64,000 nt of DNA, from assembly GCF_028453695.1 (NCBI RefSeq), contig NC_135778.1, positions 13,638,244 to 13,702,243 on the forward strand. The letters are read 5' to 3'. Source of the DNA: Augochlora pura. Taxonomy: Eukaryota > Arthropoda > Insecta > Hymenoptera > Halictidae. Below, in pieces: positions 37,161 through 49,070 of the stretch. Position 1 is the first letter of the stretch, and the number at the start of each line of letters is the position of its first letter. The translations under genes were made by a program, and so were the position numbers. Under the pieces are notes generated by a model, which did not search any database, was not told the origin of the DNA, and saw only the letters and a program-made list of their open reading frames with translations.

Positions 37161-38006
37161 AGTCATTTCATTTTAGTTCTCAATTTGTTGGTCTTGTACA
37201 ACCATGAAAAATCTCTTTTAAATTTCAACGATGCTCCGAAGCTATCAGAGGTCTCTTCACGGAATTTCGATGTTACGCCGGATGGCAATGGATATTCAAC
37301 GTTCCCATGATCCCCGTTCCAGCCCGGGGAAATGGTCAGCACATCGCGTATCCTCGAATTCAGCGGGGTCCGACATTCGTCCGTACGAAATGCAAATTGG
37401 TGGGCGTGAAGGGTACCGCGGCGCGCATAACGGGTCGCGATTAAACAAAGCGGCCGGTTAAACAAAGAGGCTAATCAAGGCCCACCCTACGGTACTCCCG
37501 CTCAATTTCAATTCCGCAGGCGGAACGCTTTGCTGTCAGCGAGCGACGCAATGCGAAAGGCAGGGTTGCTGCCACACGCTGACGTCCCAATTCTCCTCGC
37601 GTTCTTTCTATGCCTGGTTTCGGCTTTGTAGTGCCGACAGTTTCGATTTACTTTTTTTTCACCACCACCACCATCCCCCTCCGACCGGGGTTTAATGAAT
37701 GTATTCGCTGCAGGGATTTGCGCGAACATCGGGCCGGTCCACTACGTCGCTCTCCGCCCGGCTCATTGTTCGAAAACTGTGCGCTTCGATCGAAGTTCAA
37801 CGAATAAATTTCCGCGACGTATCAGCAGGTACGCAGCTTGCCATTGCAGTCGTGTCACATTTTGCTTTTTGTTCCAGCTTGCTATCTAGTTGTAGCGTGA
37901 TTTACTTGCAATGCAGATATTTGGACTCTGAATTTTAACTTGGTATTGCAACTTTGATATTCCGCCAGCGCATTAAAGTAAGACAGGTTATTTTCAGAAA
38001 TACATG
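37161..38006. other. non-coding stretch
   Basis: GC-moderate. One acceptor-like and donor-like pair encloses 37714-37828, but it is unsupported as an exon (115 nt, weak pyrimidine tract, no recognisable peptide). Confidence 0.5.
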
Positions 38007-38155
38007 TACAGGGTGGGGCAAATAAAGTGATAGAAAGCAATATCTCCATTCTCGTTAATGATACGCGAAAATGCTTGAGGAACAAATTGTTTGGTTCGAA
38101 GGGGCACGTGTTGTGGTGGACATGGTTTTTTTTAAAGGTCATATTTTTTGAGATT

Positions 38156-38164
38156 TCAAGGTCA
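38156..38164 (+). promoter_or_regulatory. TCAAGGTCA, nuclear-receptor-type extended half-site inside the MITE
   Basis: This is an exact match to the extended half-site bound by FTZ-F1/ERR-type monomeric nuclear receptors. A second exact copy lies at 38248-38256 and a weaker TAAAGGTCA at 38133-38141. Presence is seen; function is only possible, since nine-base motifs arise by chance. Confidence 0.35.
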
Positions 38165-38247
38165 TCGATGTTTTTTCAAATGGAACTATGTATTTGTTTT
38201 TCGATGACATTATTGCCGATTTTAAGACGAATCCAGCGATCTATAAC

Positions 38248-38256
38248 TCAAGGTCA
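38248..38256 (+). promoter_or_regulatory. second TCAAGGTCA half-site inside the MITE
   Basis: Same motif and orientation as the copy 92 bp upstream, both within the centre of the foldback element. Whether it binds anything is unknown. Confidence 0.35.
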
Positions 38257-38515
38257 TTCTAGTCGCTCGAAGTATGAAAATAGTTAAAAACCGAAAAATA
38301 TCGCAATAATCACTTTCAAAGGTCCACTAACCTTGGTTTGATTCTACCTACAGAACATGCTCAAAATGATGTTCGTTCGTGTTTTGTTTAGTTGTTCACC
38401 TCACGCAACAACATGTGCCCCTTCGAACCAAACAATTTGTGCCTCAAGCATTTTCGCGTATCATTAACGATAATGGAGATATTGCTTTGTACCACTTTAT
38501 TTGCCCCACCCTGTA

Positions 38516-41500
38516 TATTGCGGAGGGATTTTCGATGAACAAGAGTTGAAAAACTTCCTTGCAATATATTCGAGCATGGATTCGCAGAATGTATAAATTC
38601 TGTTCTACAATTAGCCGATTATTTTGTTATAATTTCCCGAAGCTTTAGACATTTTGTTACCAATAAGTACTTGCAATTTAGGATGATAGAAAAATTAAAA
38701 GAATTTAAGAGTGCCACTGTATTATTTACGATTTGCTAAAATAATTTTTAAAAAGGAGCTTTCTGCTAAATATGTATTATATTTCATATGTTTATTATGC
38801 ATAAGAATTCACAATCTACTTATCAGTTATTCCGTCGACGTGTTAGAAAAATTTATGTACAGTGTTAAATTAAGCCAGAATACGAAACAGAATGTTCCCC
38901 AGCTGAAAACGATTCAGCAATCGATAATAAATTCCTAAATAGTCGAACGTCAAAAAATGTACAAGCCCCGTGTAACAAATCATGCTTCTTGTTCCACTAA
39001 ACTATCTCGCAATTGACTGAAAACCGTACGAACTATTTTAAAGTTCCCTGACCCGCATCAGCAAAGACCCGACACGTGAGAGAATATTTGCTTTAGACAT
39101 GTTGTAACAGTTCGCGACAACAAAAACAGCCTATAGCATTAGCCGGGACAACACGTTCGTGTTCCCAACTTATCAACTAGCAGCCACCCACACAATCAGC
39201 CCGGGGAATTTCCCAAGAACGTATCGGACCGTGCTCTCCAACCGGCACCTAAATGTCACTGGCGGCAGCCTCTTAGGAAATCGCGATCGGCCCGTGGTCG
39301 AGGAAAGTCGGCAGACTGTCTCGCGGCCGGTGTTTCCGCGGGATAAATCACTCGGCGTTAGGCTCGCCGAGCCATAAATACGCGATGGTAGAGATCGGGG
39401 CACGGCCGTCCGTTGCGAGCAAACGCATTAATAAACAACGCGTGCCGGTAAGGTGAGCGATTAAAGCCACCGGCACGTGAACCGACGCGAGGATTTATGC
39501 GTGGACCGGGGCCTTCGATTCCGTTCCGTTCGGTTCCTTGCCCGGCTTTCATCCCCCGGGATCCAGCGGAATCCCCGAAGGGATTTTCACCCTTCCCTTA
39601 ACGAGCCTTTTATGCACAGACGGGGCTCACCCTTTCCCATAAATTTCGGTCCGACCAAATATTGGTACTGACGAGCCCTCGAGTGGCCCCATTATTCCGA
39701 TCGCCGTGCCCCCTCCCCCCACTCTCTCCACCACCCCGGGGGGGGGGGGGGGATTGGGCCCTCGTCCGAAAATTATTGATAGCCGAGCGTCGCCCAGACA
39801 ATGGCAGATTTATGCTACTTGTTTACGAGCACGTAACAGCAGGCGGAGCCGGTGTAAATGGGACATTACAAATTGTAACCGCGGCCCGAGTGTCGGCCGA
39901 CCGCCAACCGGCTAACCGTGGCCATTAATTCAATTATGCCTCCTTCTTCGCCACCCCATTGTATAATAGTTATATTGTTAGATTCGATGGGAATGGACGG
40001 TCGGAATTGCTGCCACATCTTTTTTTTTTTCGCTGCTCGACGTCGATACGCTGTCGAAGATAAAAGTGTGAGAGAGGCCGGAGCAGTTAACCTGTTAGCC
40101 GGTCGGTTTTTTCGACGGGCGGTAGAGTGGAGATCGAAAGTAGATGCGATGCTGATAAACGAAAACGATCTGGCGCGCCTTGTTTGACATTTAGTGAGGG
40201 TATGATGGAGTTTCTGCCGTTACCGGGCCACGGAAAAATTAATATGAGACAAATACCGTGCGCGGGGGTACACCCTCGGTTTCTCCTTCGGGAATGTACA
40301 TCGTTTATTCGGATGCCTGAGCTGTGGAAAAACTTTAAGGAATTTCTGTGCGAGGACACGTTTCGCTCAAATGTAGATTCGTTAGATTCATTGGTCGAAG
40401 TAATTACAAGCAATCATAATTATGGCCATGATTAGTTTAATTTTCCATCTTTCAAATAAGACATATTAAATCCTTCGATTTTCTTTGGTTTTGTTTATTT
40501 TAGAATAAGAAAACTTGTTAACATACGGTTTTCAAATTTTGCATAGAAAGACAAATTTTAATAGCCAGAGCTGTTTAAATATATGAATGATATCATACCA
40601 GTATTACTTTTTAAATCTATTCACATTGCAATAATTTTTAAAGGTTCTCTGTCCTTTGTCATAGTTTTTAATATTCTTTAATAATGTAATACCATTTTTT
40701 CGTGTAATAATTATATATACCCTAATTATGTAACCTCCATAACGTCTTGGATATTTTAAATTATTCCTAGTATATTAAAATATCGTAAATTAAATAGATA
40801 CGTTTTGAATTCATTGATTAATAAAAATGATCTCTTGAAAATTTTATTAACAATTTTGATTTGTTGATAACTATTTTGTCTAAGTTAAAATACTGCAAAT
40901 GAATTAGTATAATAGATACATGTTAATCACGTAGAATGAGTAAACTAATTTTAGTCAGCGAAATCGAGCAAATGCCGCACAGTGGAACGTGAAAAAAATA
41001 AATTAATAAAAAGATCCACAATCGCGCGACTAATTAAGCAAATTCTGCGGTTTGCTGGATGACGATCGTCGGCATAGTTCGCAGCATAATTTCGACCGCG
41101 TTTCCTCCGATAGCGCGATCTCGATTCGGATCTCGCGGATGCCCGCCAGGGCGGAAACACGTGGGCGATCGGGCCTGTGTATAATGGTTACGCTGCGCTG
41201 CGTCCGTGCCCTCACTAAACTTCGATGTTTATGCAGTCCGGCGTAACGACGCGACCCGGTATAATGCACCCACATCGCGCGGGTGCGCCCGCCCGCTGCA
41301 GCCGTTGCAGGACGACGCACGCCACTTGTCCGCTTTGGTATTCGAGTCCCGGAGCGGCCGATCCGCGCAGATAACCACAGGCAGCGCGGTTTTCTGCGAG
41401 GCGGTTCCGCGAGCAACGAGCTGATTTTGCAAGAAACTATCTAGTTTACGGTCTCGTGCGGGACCGGTCGGAGTTTCCATTCCGTCGAAAAATCCGACCG

Positions 41501-42364
41501 GCTACTTCGATCCGCCACGACAGCACGAGGGACGCGTCCTCGATTGTCGCGGAGGATGAGAGGCACTTGCCAGGACTCGCCTGGACTAATGGGACCCCGA
41601 CACGGCAGCCGAAACGCTGCTGGAATTTAAGAGTAGTTTCCCCCTTGTATCACAGAATGATCGATTTTAGAAGTTATGGTGGGGTGATGGACAATTTTTT
41701 AGAGATTCGTGACACAATTTAGCTGTTTTCGCGTGCATGGTATTTACGTAATGAGTAACGCTTTGGAAGACATTAGATAATTAATACAGTTATTTATTCT
41801 GAAGAAATTGTGTAACGAACCATGGAGAAATATATTTTATCATTTTTATTCAAAGCAATTATTCTCCGAAGTAATTCCTGCACAAGGAGATTCTTATTCG
41901 AATCACAAATAACTTACTCGAATAAATTCTTCTTCGATAATGTCGAATTCCGAGTTACTGTAAGGACATTTATATTAGCTCGACGTTCTGCTTACATTTC
42001 GAATGTAGCAGCATTGTACTGTATTCTAACATTACAAGCTAGTGTTACAAGCATTTCTCGAACTCTTGTCAGCTATCAATTTTCTCGATACATAAATTTA
42101 CTTCCTTTGTCTTCTACAAATAACCAAACACTCCAAAACAGTCTCCAGAAAATATTCGATAAAAATGATTCAATACAAAAGTAACAATGTATCATCTCAC
42201 AAGAGCCACTATGATTTCGTAATACCTAGTGACATATTCCAGCGAATTCGCTAAAGGGAAGCAAGTAGTTTAGGAATTCCTTTGATTAAGCCGTCAGTCG
42301 CAGATGCAATAAGGTCACAGACGGACTCCAGGATTTGCTCAACGAAAGGGAAACAGAGACAGAA

Positions 42365-42368
<4 letters not shown>
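38516..42368. other. non-coding stretch
   Basis: AT-rich at 38520-38950 and 40440-40960. CpG-dense at 39050-39950 (holding the C-tract and G-run) and 41050-41620. A 77-aa ATG frame at 40202-40435 has no homology that I recognise. Confidence 0.5.
39738..39752. repeat. 15-base G homopolymer
   Basis: It is preceded by CCCC and, 18 bp earlier, by the C-rich string CCCCCTCCCCCC (39709-39720). The run can pair with the C tract or form a quadruplex. Its length is error-prone in sequencing. Confidence 0.92.

Positions 42369-42408
<40 letters not shown>
42369..42408. repeat. (AG)20 microsatellite
   Basis: Forty bases of perfect AG repeat. Likely polymorphic in length. Confidence 0.97.
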
Positions 42409-42411
<3 letters not shown>

Positions 42412-44910
42412 TCAGACGACTAGGATGCTGCCGGAATTAATGTTCTTTCCCTAAAACCGTGTGTATCACGGCGTTCGTTGGTAGTCGTCCCGGGCGCTGC
42501 CATAAAATTCAATTTATTCCCCCTTGTTTGTTCTCACCGTTGGGGGAGATCGGCGTCGATAACAGATTCTCCTGGCGTAGGCCATGATTCCATAACAATA
42601 TGGAAGAAGTTGGGACCGTTACTTCGCCTGTCCCCTCGGCGCGAGCGCTTCCCGTTTCCGGAACCGTAGGTTCAAGCGTTAGGAGCTTCTGGGAATGCGG
42701 AAAGCGCCCATGGGTATTACGTAATTCAGGAATGCCGTTCGGCAACGCGCTAAATCCTTGACAATGCATGCATTTCCTCCTGGTTCCGTTGCGTTAACAT
42801 TTCAAGCAGACTCCATATAAATAATATTCCATGCGGACTCCATCAGCTTTCGACGAACCGGAAGACGACTTCTACCCTTCTGCACCTAGCTAATGCGAAA
42901 TCCTGTTCTGAATGATTAACAATATATCTTCGGTTGTCAATCATTTTTTAGGGTGGCTGATATGACTAAAATATAGTTACAAATATTGATAGAATATAAT
43001 TATAAATTATAAATAGAATATTTATAATTAAAATAGCAGTATTAGATAAAATATTAGATAGAATATTAGAATACATATAATAGAATATTAAAATAGCAGT
43101 ATTTTGTAGATTGCAATTTTTAAAGAATATTGCAACTCGCGTTGCTGTAGAATAATTTGCAAAAAATCTTCCATTCCGTTACATTATATTTATTAATTCT
43201 AATTTATAATTGCAGAAATTAAAAGAAGAAATAATCATTATTTGTAGTAATATTCTATATGCAACTATCTTTAACAAAGTAGAAGCTGTAATTATATTAT
43301 ATCTGTTAATATCGTAATACAAAATCGTCACAAAGATAGAAGCCAATAAAGGTAAAGGAAATCTTTACATAATACAGTCTTTATACCGTCGCAAATTAGA
43401 AATCGTCTAAGAGTAAACCTGTTTGAGATAATAAGTCGAAAACGTGGTATGCAAATTGGTGTTTCGTTTAGTAGAACACAAGGTTCGTTTAAGTAAGTAG
43501 AAACGGTCGGCCACGAACAGACACAGCTAGACAATTCTACGACGTTTGTGCACCGTAGGTTCTTGGCTTCGATTATCTCGAAAACGGAGCATTGCGCAAC
43601 GTCAAATTTGCTGCATATTTTTAGCTTTATCGTCCACAGAGATTTATAATAAAATTATAACAATGCTATCCTTTATTCGAAGGTAGTTCCCATACCTTTT
43701 CTATGGATCAATTTAATTTGTTCAGAATTTCTTGGACAGTGCTCGAACAATGCTTGAAAAATGCTTGAACAATTCTCGGACGGTTGAGCGTTCTGTTCGT
43801 TTTTAAATAACAATTGACTCGGCGAAAAAGTAGCCGCGATGTTCCGTTTGCGATAGGCCAATAATACGCGAAATTGCACAGGATTCCTTGGAATCGTGAT
43901 AAGCTAACGACACCCTCCAGATGATCATTCAAGCATCATCGGCACAATCGCGCGGAGATCGCGTTACTCCGGCGAAGCACTTGCTCCCGCGAGGATGTAG
44001 GTGTATATCATGATAAATCCCAACAATACTCGAGTATCTTGTTTTACGTTGCCTGTTGATAGTGGATCATTCGCGGCGAGCATCCATCGAGTCCGGTGAA
44101 AGTGGTCTAAAATTGTACGAACCACCCACAATCCTCCATTATTTCACTCGCCTTTAATGCTCTTTCATTTTCCGAACAGCGTCGCGGGCTTGTTCGTTGC
44201 CGGTTACATAAACTTATAAACAAATTGCGAACATTACTCGTTTAATTATATAATATTTATACGGCTTATTGGTAGCGAACAGGTCAGCGGCGATGTCGAA
44301 TGAGCTTAATATCACCGTTGCATAATAAAATCATTTAGTTATACAAGCGAGCGAACCTGTTGCCAGCAACCATTCATTTATAATTCATAAACACTCGGAC
44401 TATTATATTTGTTAACGACTCGTGCTTCTAGAAAATGATTTAAATACAGAGCCATTAAATCGAACGTAGTTCTTTAATAACATATATTTTTTAAGTGTGC
44501 CATAAACGCGATGACGGCTCCTTTCGACCGGACTTATAACAAACATAAAAATTACATTATCCACACGTTACTTCATTTTCTAATAAAAAATGCATGCAGT
44601 AGTCTGTAGAAATGATTGGTTATTGCAAATGAGTGGGTCTTGAAACATAATCAATGCGTGCCAAAATGTTAAAAATCCAAGTAAAACAAATTATAGAGTT
44701 ACCATGATCTAACTTTGCTGTGAATTATCTTATCGACAAATTAGTTCAGTAAATAATACACATGTCACTAAACTTTTCGTTCTGAATCTCCGGAGGAGTT
44801 GAATTATTTTTATTGGTTGGACCGTTCACGTGCCATAAACATTGAACGAGGATAAGGGTCCTAGCATCCCGGCATATTTAATCGCTGATGAAAGGGTTCC
44901 TGTGTTACAG
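42409..44910. other. non-coding stretch upstream of the exon
   Basis: Largely AT-rich and possibly intron of the gene that owns the 44.9 kb exon. It holds the 60-bp duplication near 43.05 kb. No partner exon identified. Confidence 0.5.
42980..43110. repeat. AT-rich 60-bp duplication
   Basis: TTAAAATAGCAGTATT occurs at 43028 and 43088, with AATATTAGATAGAATATTAG-type strings between. Non-coding. Confidence 0.65.
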
Positions 44911-45108
44911 GGTCGCGGAGACGTCGCCTCGTTGGTTCGGAACTTGCTTGGACCGATTTACGGCGATGGCGTTATCAATCTACTGATACGACAGGCCCGG
45001 GACATCCTGGTCTGCGCTTATCACGGCAACTTGGAGAACTTCCTCAGAACTTATCTCTCACCGGCCGCTTCGCTGATCGCGGAAGTGAAGAACGTCGCCT
45101 CCGAAACG
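44911..45108 (+). CDS. internal exon (66 codons) of an unrecognised protein-coding gene
   Basis: Seen: a 198-nt open stretch lies between an acceptor-like site (pyrimidine-rich stretch ending TGTGTTACAG at 44910) and a strong donor (ACG|GTGAGT at 45109). It is exactly 66 codons, phase 0 at both ends. Base composition jumps to GC-rich, with many C/G third positions, against AT-rich flanks, as expected for a real exon. The peptide starts GRGDVASLVRNLLGPIYGDG and ends AEVKNVASET. It looks largely alpha-helical, with hydrophobic residues at heptad-like spacing, one Cys, and no transmembrane segment or signal peptide. The frame stays open upstream to a stop at 44836, so an earlier acceptor (for example after 44850) is possible but has a poorer pyrimidine tract. 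No in-frame ATG precedes it, so this is not a first coding exon as it stands. I do not recognise the family and assign no function. Partner exons were not found, so the introns are probably long. Confidence 0.68.
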
Positions 45109-47104
45109 GTGAGTTTTCCTGTTCTCCGTTCAATATACATGCAACACATTGCCTGACGAACATCAATATGGATTCACATCTCCAATGATTTATTTGCGAA
45201 AATGATAATTCGTTGGAACGGCTCTTTGATTTAATTATTTTCTTTACTGCAATTCTTCTGGATTGAAATGAGTCGTTTCTTTGCCACAGAAGAAAAAAAA
45301 AGGAAAAGAGTTAGTGTAATAAATGTAGATAAGATAATAGAATATAATATGATATAGAGTATAATATAATAATAACAATGTAATAATATAATATTATAGT
45401 AATAACAATTGATGGAAATGAGGTCGGTAATGAGATCAATGAAATAGGACATTATCTTTTGTTCTTCCTTACGATGCAGATAGGTTAATTGACAATACAT
45501 CTATTTTCCTAATTAAAAATCTTTAATACGTTCATTTGCTGGCTCGACATTGCTAAAGGAAGAAAAGATGCAAAAGATTAGTATTACAAACGTAATACTA
45601 AAACCACCTTTCAATACATTATTCCACAAAATATCTACTTTTCGTTGCACCGATGCAGTGCATCAGACCAATCTTCTTACCTTCAATCTTCGAAGCTGGA
45701 ACGTTATGACAATCATTCTACTTTCTCTGGCTCCAACTACAACAAGACAAACCGTACAGAACTGACAGAAAATTTCTGCGGATCCACCATTCGCGCGTAA
45801 TTACATTCTCGCGAATGTCCGCGACGGACGCACACAGTTCAGCAATTATTCATGGAGATTGCGATACGAAAATTAGTATACGGTAGCATGTACGTGCGTA
45901 TATATATTTTTTCCGGGCCGCGTCCATACGACAGGCTGGCTCGCGGGGAGATGCACGTGAAAACTGGTCGCGAGGCTGACTGTCCGCGAGGCAGAAAATG
46001 TGAAAGAGAGGAGAGAATGTCGTTCGCCGGACGGATTGTTCCGCGAAGCGATTAAAGTAATCAGTCGCGTGGTCACGTCCAAGTATGGCCGGATACCTTG
46101 GATCCAGTTCGCGGACAGTTGCGAAATCTGAGTTATCGCCGCTCGTCACGATGACACGGCCTTCTATTTATATAATGCCTGACCGATTTAATCGCCGATG
46201 AAAGCACCGATCGAACCCGGGAAGCGGACGTTCGTTGCTCCCTGGTACGTCTTCCGGGGATGCGTCCTACAGCTTTTCAATCTAACTCGTCCGACACCTC
46301 GTTTCCCGCTAGACTGTATAATTCAGTCGCGACGTACGATTTTCCGGAAACTGCTTTCAGAATAATTTCATCGAAAGCAGCGTCGACCTTCTGGTAATAT
46401 TCAAATAGTTGTCTGCGACGAAACTTTCTCTTGTGTGCATTTCCCGATTACAGATTCGTTTTACTTAGACTAACTTTTTTTTTCTATTTATTTATATATA
46501 TTTATATCACATTTTATTTATATCTCATTATAGCTTTTAGAAGGTTATACTGATTTTTCTAAAATAATTTATGCAACGCGAAAGTAAAAATTTACTGGTG
46601 TTTTGCTATTGTTCATGGAGAATGTAGGACGATTTTAGAGAGAAATAAAAAGTGGGTGTCTATTGTATTATGTATAGTTGATGGAAGGGGTGATTCTCGA
46701 CTCGTTAGTACCATTTACGATGGGAATGGAATTTAATTTAATTCTGTTTCGTTTGAAATTGACTGTGGAAAGAAAAATACAAAATGTTAATTATTACAGC
46801 ATTATAGATGATTACATTTTCTTTTTTATGGACAAGTTTCACAAGCGATGGAGTTTATATTAACTGTTATATCATCCACTTGTACTATAATTTCATTCGT
46901 AGCTATATTCGTTAGCACTTCTTCGTTTTTAACGTTTATGTTAATTTTAAGATTCTGATTACAGAAGAGTAAAATATAAAAAACATTCCTATTTAGTAGA
47001 CTATGTATGAAATTTTTACCACGGGTATGACTCACTGTTTTAGTACGAGATATTAAAATTCCATAAAACTCTTCTAAACAATAGAAACATGCTCTTATAT
47101 AATT
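45109..47104. other. probable intron downstream of the exon
   Basis: It begins with the donor GTGAGTTTTCCT. AT-rich to 45780, CpG-dense at 45780-46300, then AT-rich. No convincing next exon was seen. Confidence 0.5.
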
Positions 47105-47490
47105 AATGAGTACTGTAGAGACTCCCTTATCCAAACATTTATTTTAACAATATCCCAGTATCTAAACGTTCTATTATCTAATTATTAGATCATTTCGATA
47201 TATAATTACCTAATACAGAATCTGAATAAAATTTTTATTGAATAGAATGTTTCAGTGTCAGAATATTACAAACATAAACCTTCATATAGAGAGTCTCTAC
47301 TGTATTAAGTTGTCAAAAATTACTTGAACAGTATTCCAGTATCTAAAGGATTAATTATCTAATCATAAAATTATTTAGAAACATAATCACCTAGCATAGA
47401 ATAAAATTTTTATTTAATAGAATATTTCATTGTCAGAATATTACAAACAAAAACCTTCAGATAGAAGAGTCTGTATTAAGTTGTTAAAAA
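47105..47490. repeat. diverged tandem duplication, unit about 180 bp
   Basis: CCAGTATCTAAA at about 47155 and 47336 are each followed by a TTATCTAAT string, then ATAATTACCTA or ATAATCACCTA, then AATAAAATTTTTATT and TGTCAGAATATTACAAAC. The offset is 175-181 bp. Two copies, clearly diverged; the first begins near a TACTGTAGAGACTC string that partly recurs at 47297. Confidence 0.85.
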
Positions 47491-49039
47491 TTCTCGGTGG
47501 TCATACATCAAGTGTTCTCAAGATCAATCATGAAATGGTAGGCTAATCCGAGCCGTCTAATCAACCCTCCGCCGTTTCGTCCATGCGCCGGCGATTTCCA
47601 TGGACTGGCCCCCCATTCAGCGGTAGCTTTAATTAACGTTCACGAATCGTTGAGTGCAGTCAAATTTGAGACGTTAGGTCGGGACGCCCTCTCGAGACAC
47701 CTCGTGCGGCTGGCTCGGAGCCCTCGACTTAAATAAATTAACCCTCGAGGGGGCACGTGCTTCGACGCGTCGCCGCCCCATGTCGCTGCACGTTACCCGC
47801 GACTACAGGGGTTATTAGCGGCAATCATGAGAGGGAAGGGTTGCCATTCTCCAGAACACTCCTCTGTCCCTCTGTGGCCGCGGATTCTTGCCGGCTTAAT
47901 TGAATTCCCCGGCGTTAATACCGAGGACTGTCGTTGGGAGTGTCTTTGCCGCGGAGGACGGGTCGTTCGGGCGGATATAATCGCGCGTAATCGAATGTAG
48001 CGTCATTCTTCGACTCTAAACTCGAATTCCGATCCTCCAAGCATTTACACAAATATTGGAGAGAAGAAGGAAATTTGTTATCTGTATTTCTTCGGTGTGC
48101 TTTTTCTCTAATTTGAAAAGCCAAGATTCTTTTTGCATAATGCAACTTTGTGAATGCATTCGGCAGTCTTTTCATTAGATCGCGGATTTTATAAATTTTC
48201 GATCAATACGAGTATAAGTTGTATACAAAATTGTGATAATATTACTGGAATCTAAAGAGGTTGTTACATTATTTTTTACTCGATAAAGTTATTAAAAAAC
48301 ATTTTCAGCTAATTTACGTTTTCGCGAATTTGTTCATCTAACATAGGATTCTTCTTGAAATGATTTTAGAGAATTATTATTTTGTTGAAAGAGCTATTAT
48401 TTTTTGTACGTCAAACCTTAAATATATAGTTTCAATGGCATACACAGCAAAATTTAAAGATCTCTGCACCTTAATAGAAGGTCGAGCGAGTGCGATTTTG
48501 GTGTGTGTAGACTAAATAATTTTCTTTAGTGCAACAGAAGTAATTATACATGAAAAATGCGAAGATTTTCACTGCTTGTACTACTCAATAGGAAGAGAAA
48601 GATACTTATAGATCTACCGTGACAGTCTAAAAAATTGCAGCACCTACGGGCACGTCATTAAAGATACAGTTCTGTTCTTATTATTAATATAAACAATTGT
48701 ACTCCTACCAGCCGCAGTATAACATAAAATGATAGAAACTCAAGGTCTACAACCGTCACTCCAAGATTCCCTTACTTTACGATACTCGAGGAACATTTTC
48801 TCGAACCGTCTGTCCGAGATTCTTCTGAATAACGAACACACCTTTTCAGAAAGAAAAACTGAATCGAAGGTGAAGCTTCAGTCGATTCCCGAGGCTGCAA
48901 CGATCGCAGCTGTAATTTACATACCCGACGCTTAATTTACTCTCGAGTAGAAAGCGCGCGAAGAACGTCGAGCGGTCGGTTTGCGATTTTTCGCGGGAAA
49001 TGTAGAAATTATTCAACCAAGAAAAAAAGAAAGAAAAGG

Positions 49040-49065
<26 letters not shown>
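49040..49065. repeat. (GA)13 microsatellite
   Basis: A perfect GA run following an A/G-rich lead (AAAAAAAGAAAGAAAAGG). Confidence 0.93.

Positions 49066-49070
<5 letters not shown>

Larger units (their letters stand above)
38009..38513. mobile_element. mariner/Tc1-type foldback MITE with 106-bp inverted arms
   Basis: It is flanked by TA on both sides (38007-38008, 38514-38515), the Tc1/mariner target duplication. The left arm 38009-38114 and right arm 38408-38513 are inverted copies, differing at about 5 of 106 positions, and start CAGGGTGGGGCAAATAAAGT. The 293-bp centre has no transposase frame. The high arm identity argues for relatively recent activity or arm homogenisation. The centre carries two TCAAGGTCA motifs. 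Superfamily assignment rests on the TA duplication and end sequence, not on protein. Confidence 0.85.

Noticed and set aside
37714..37828. Candidate exon between CTGCAG and CAGCAG|GTACGC
   Set aside because: The acceptor has a weak pyrimidine tract, and the 115-nt peptide is not family-like and lies in a longer chance frame.
44863..46210. Repeated TTTAATCGCNGATGAAAG string upstream of the exon and at about 46188
   Set aside because: Only about 18 bases match with no extension, so likely coincidence.
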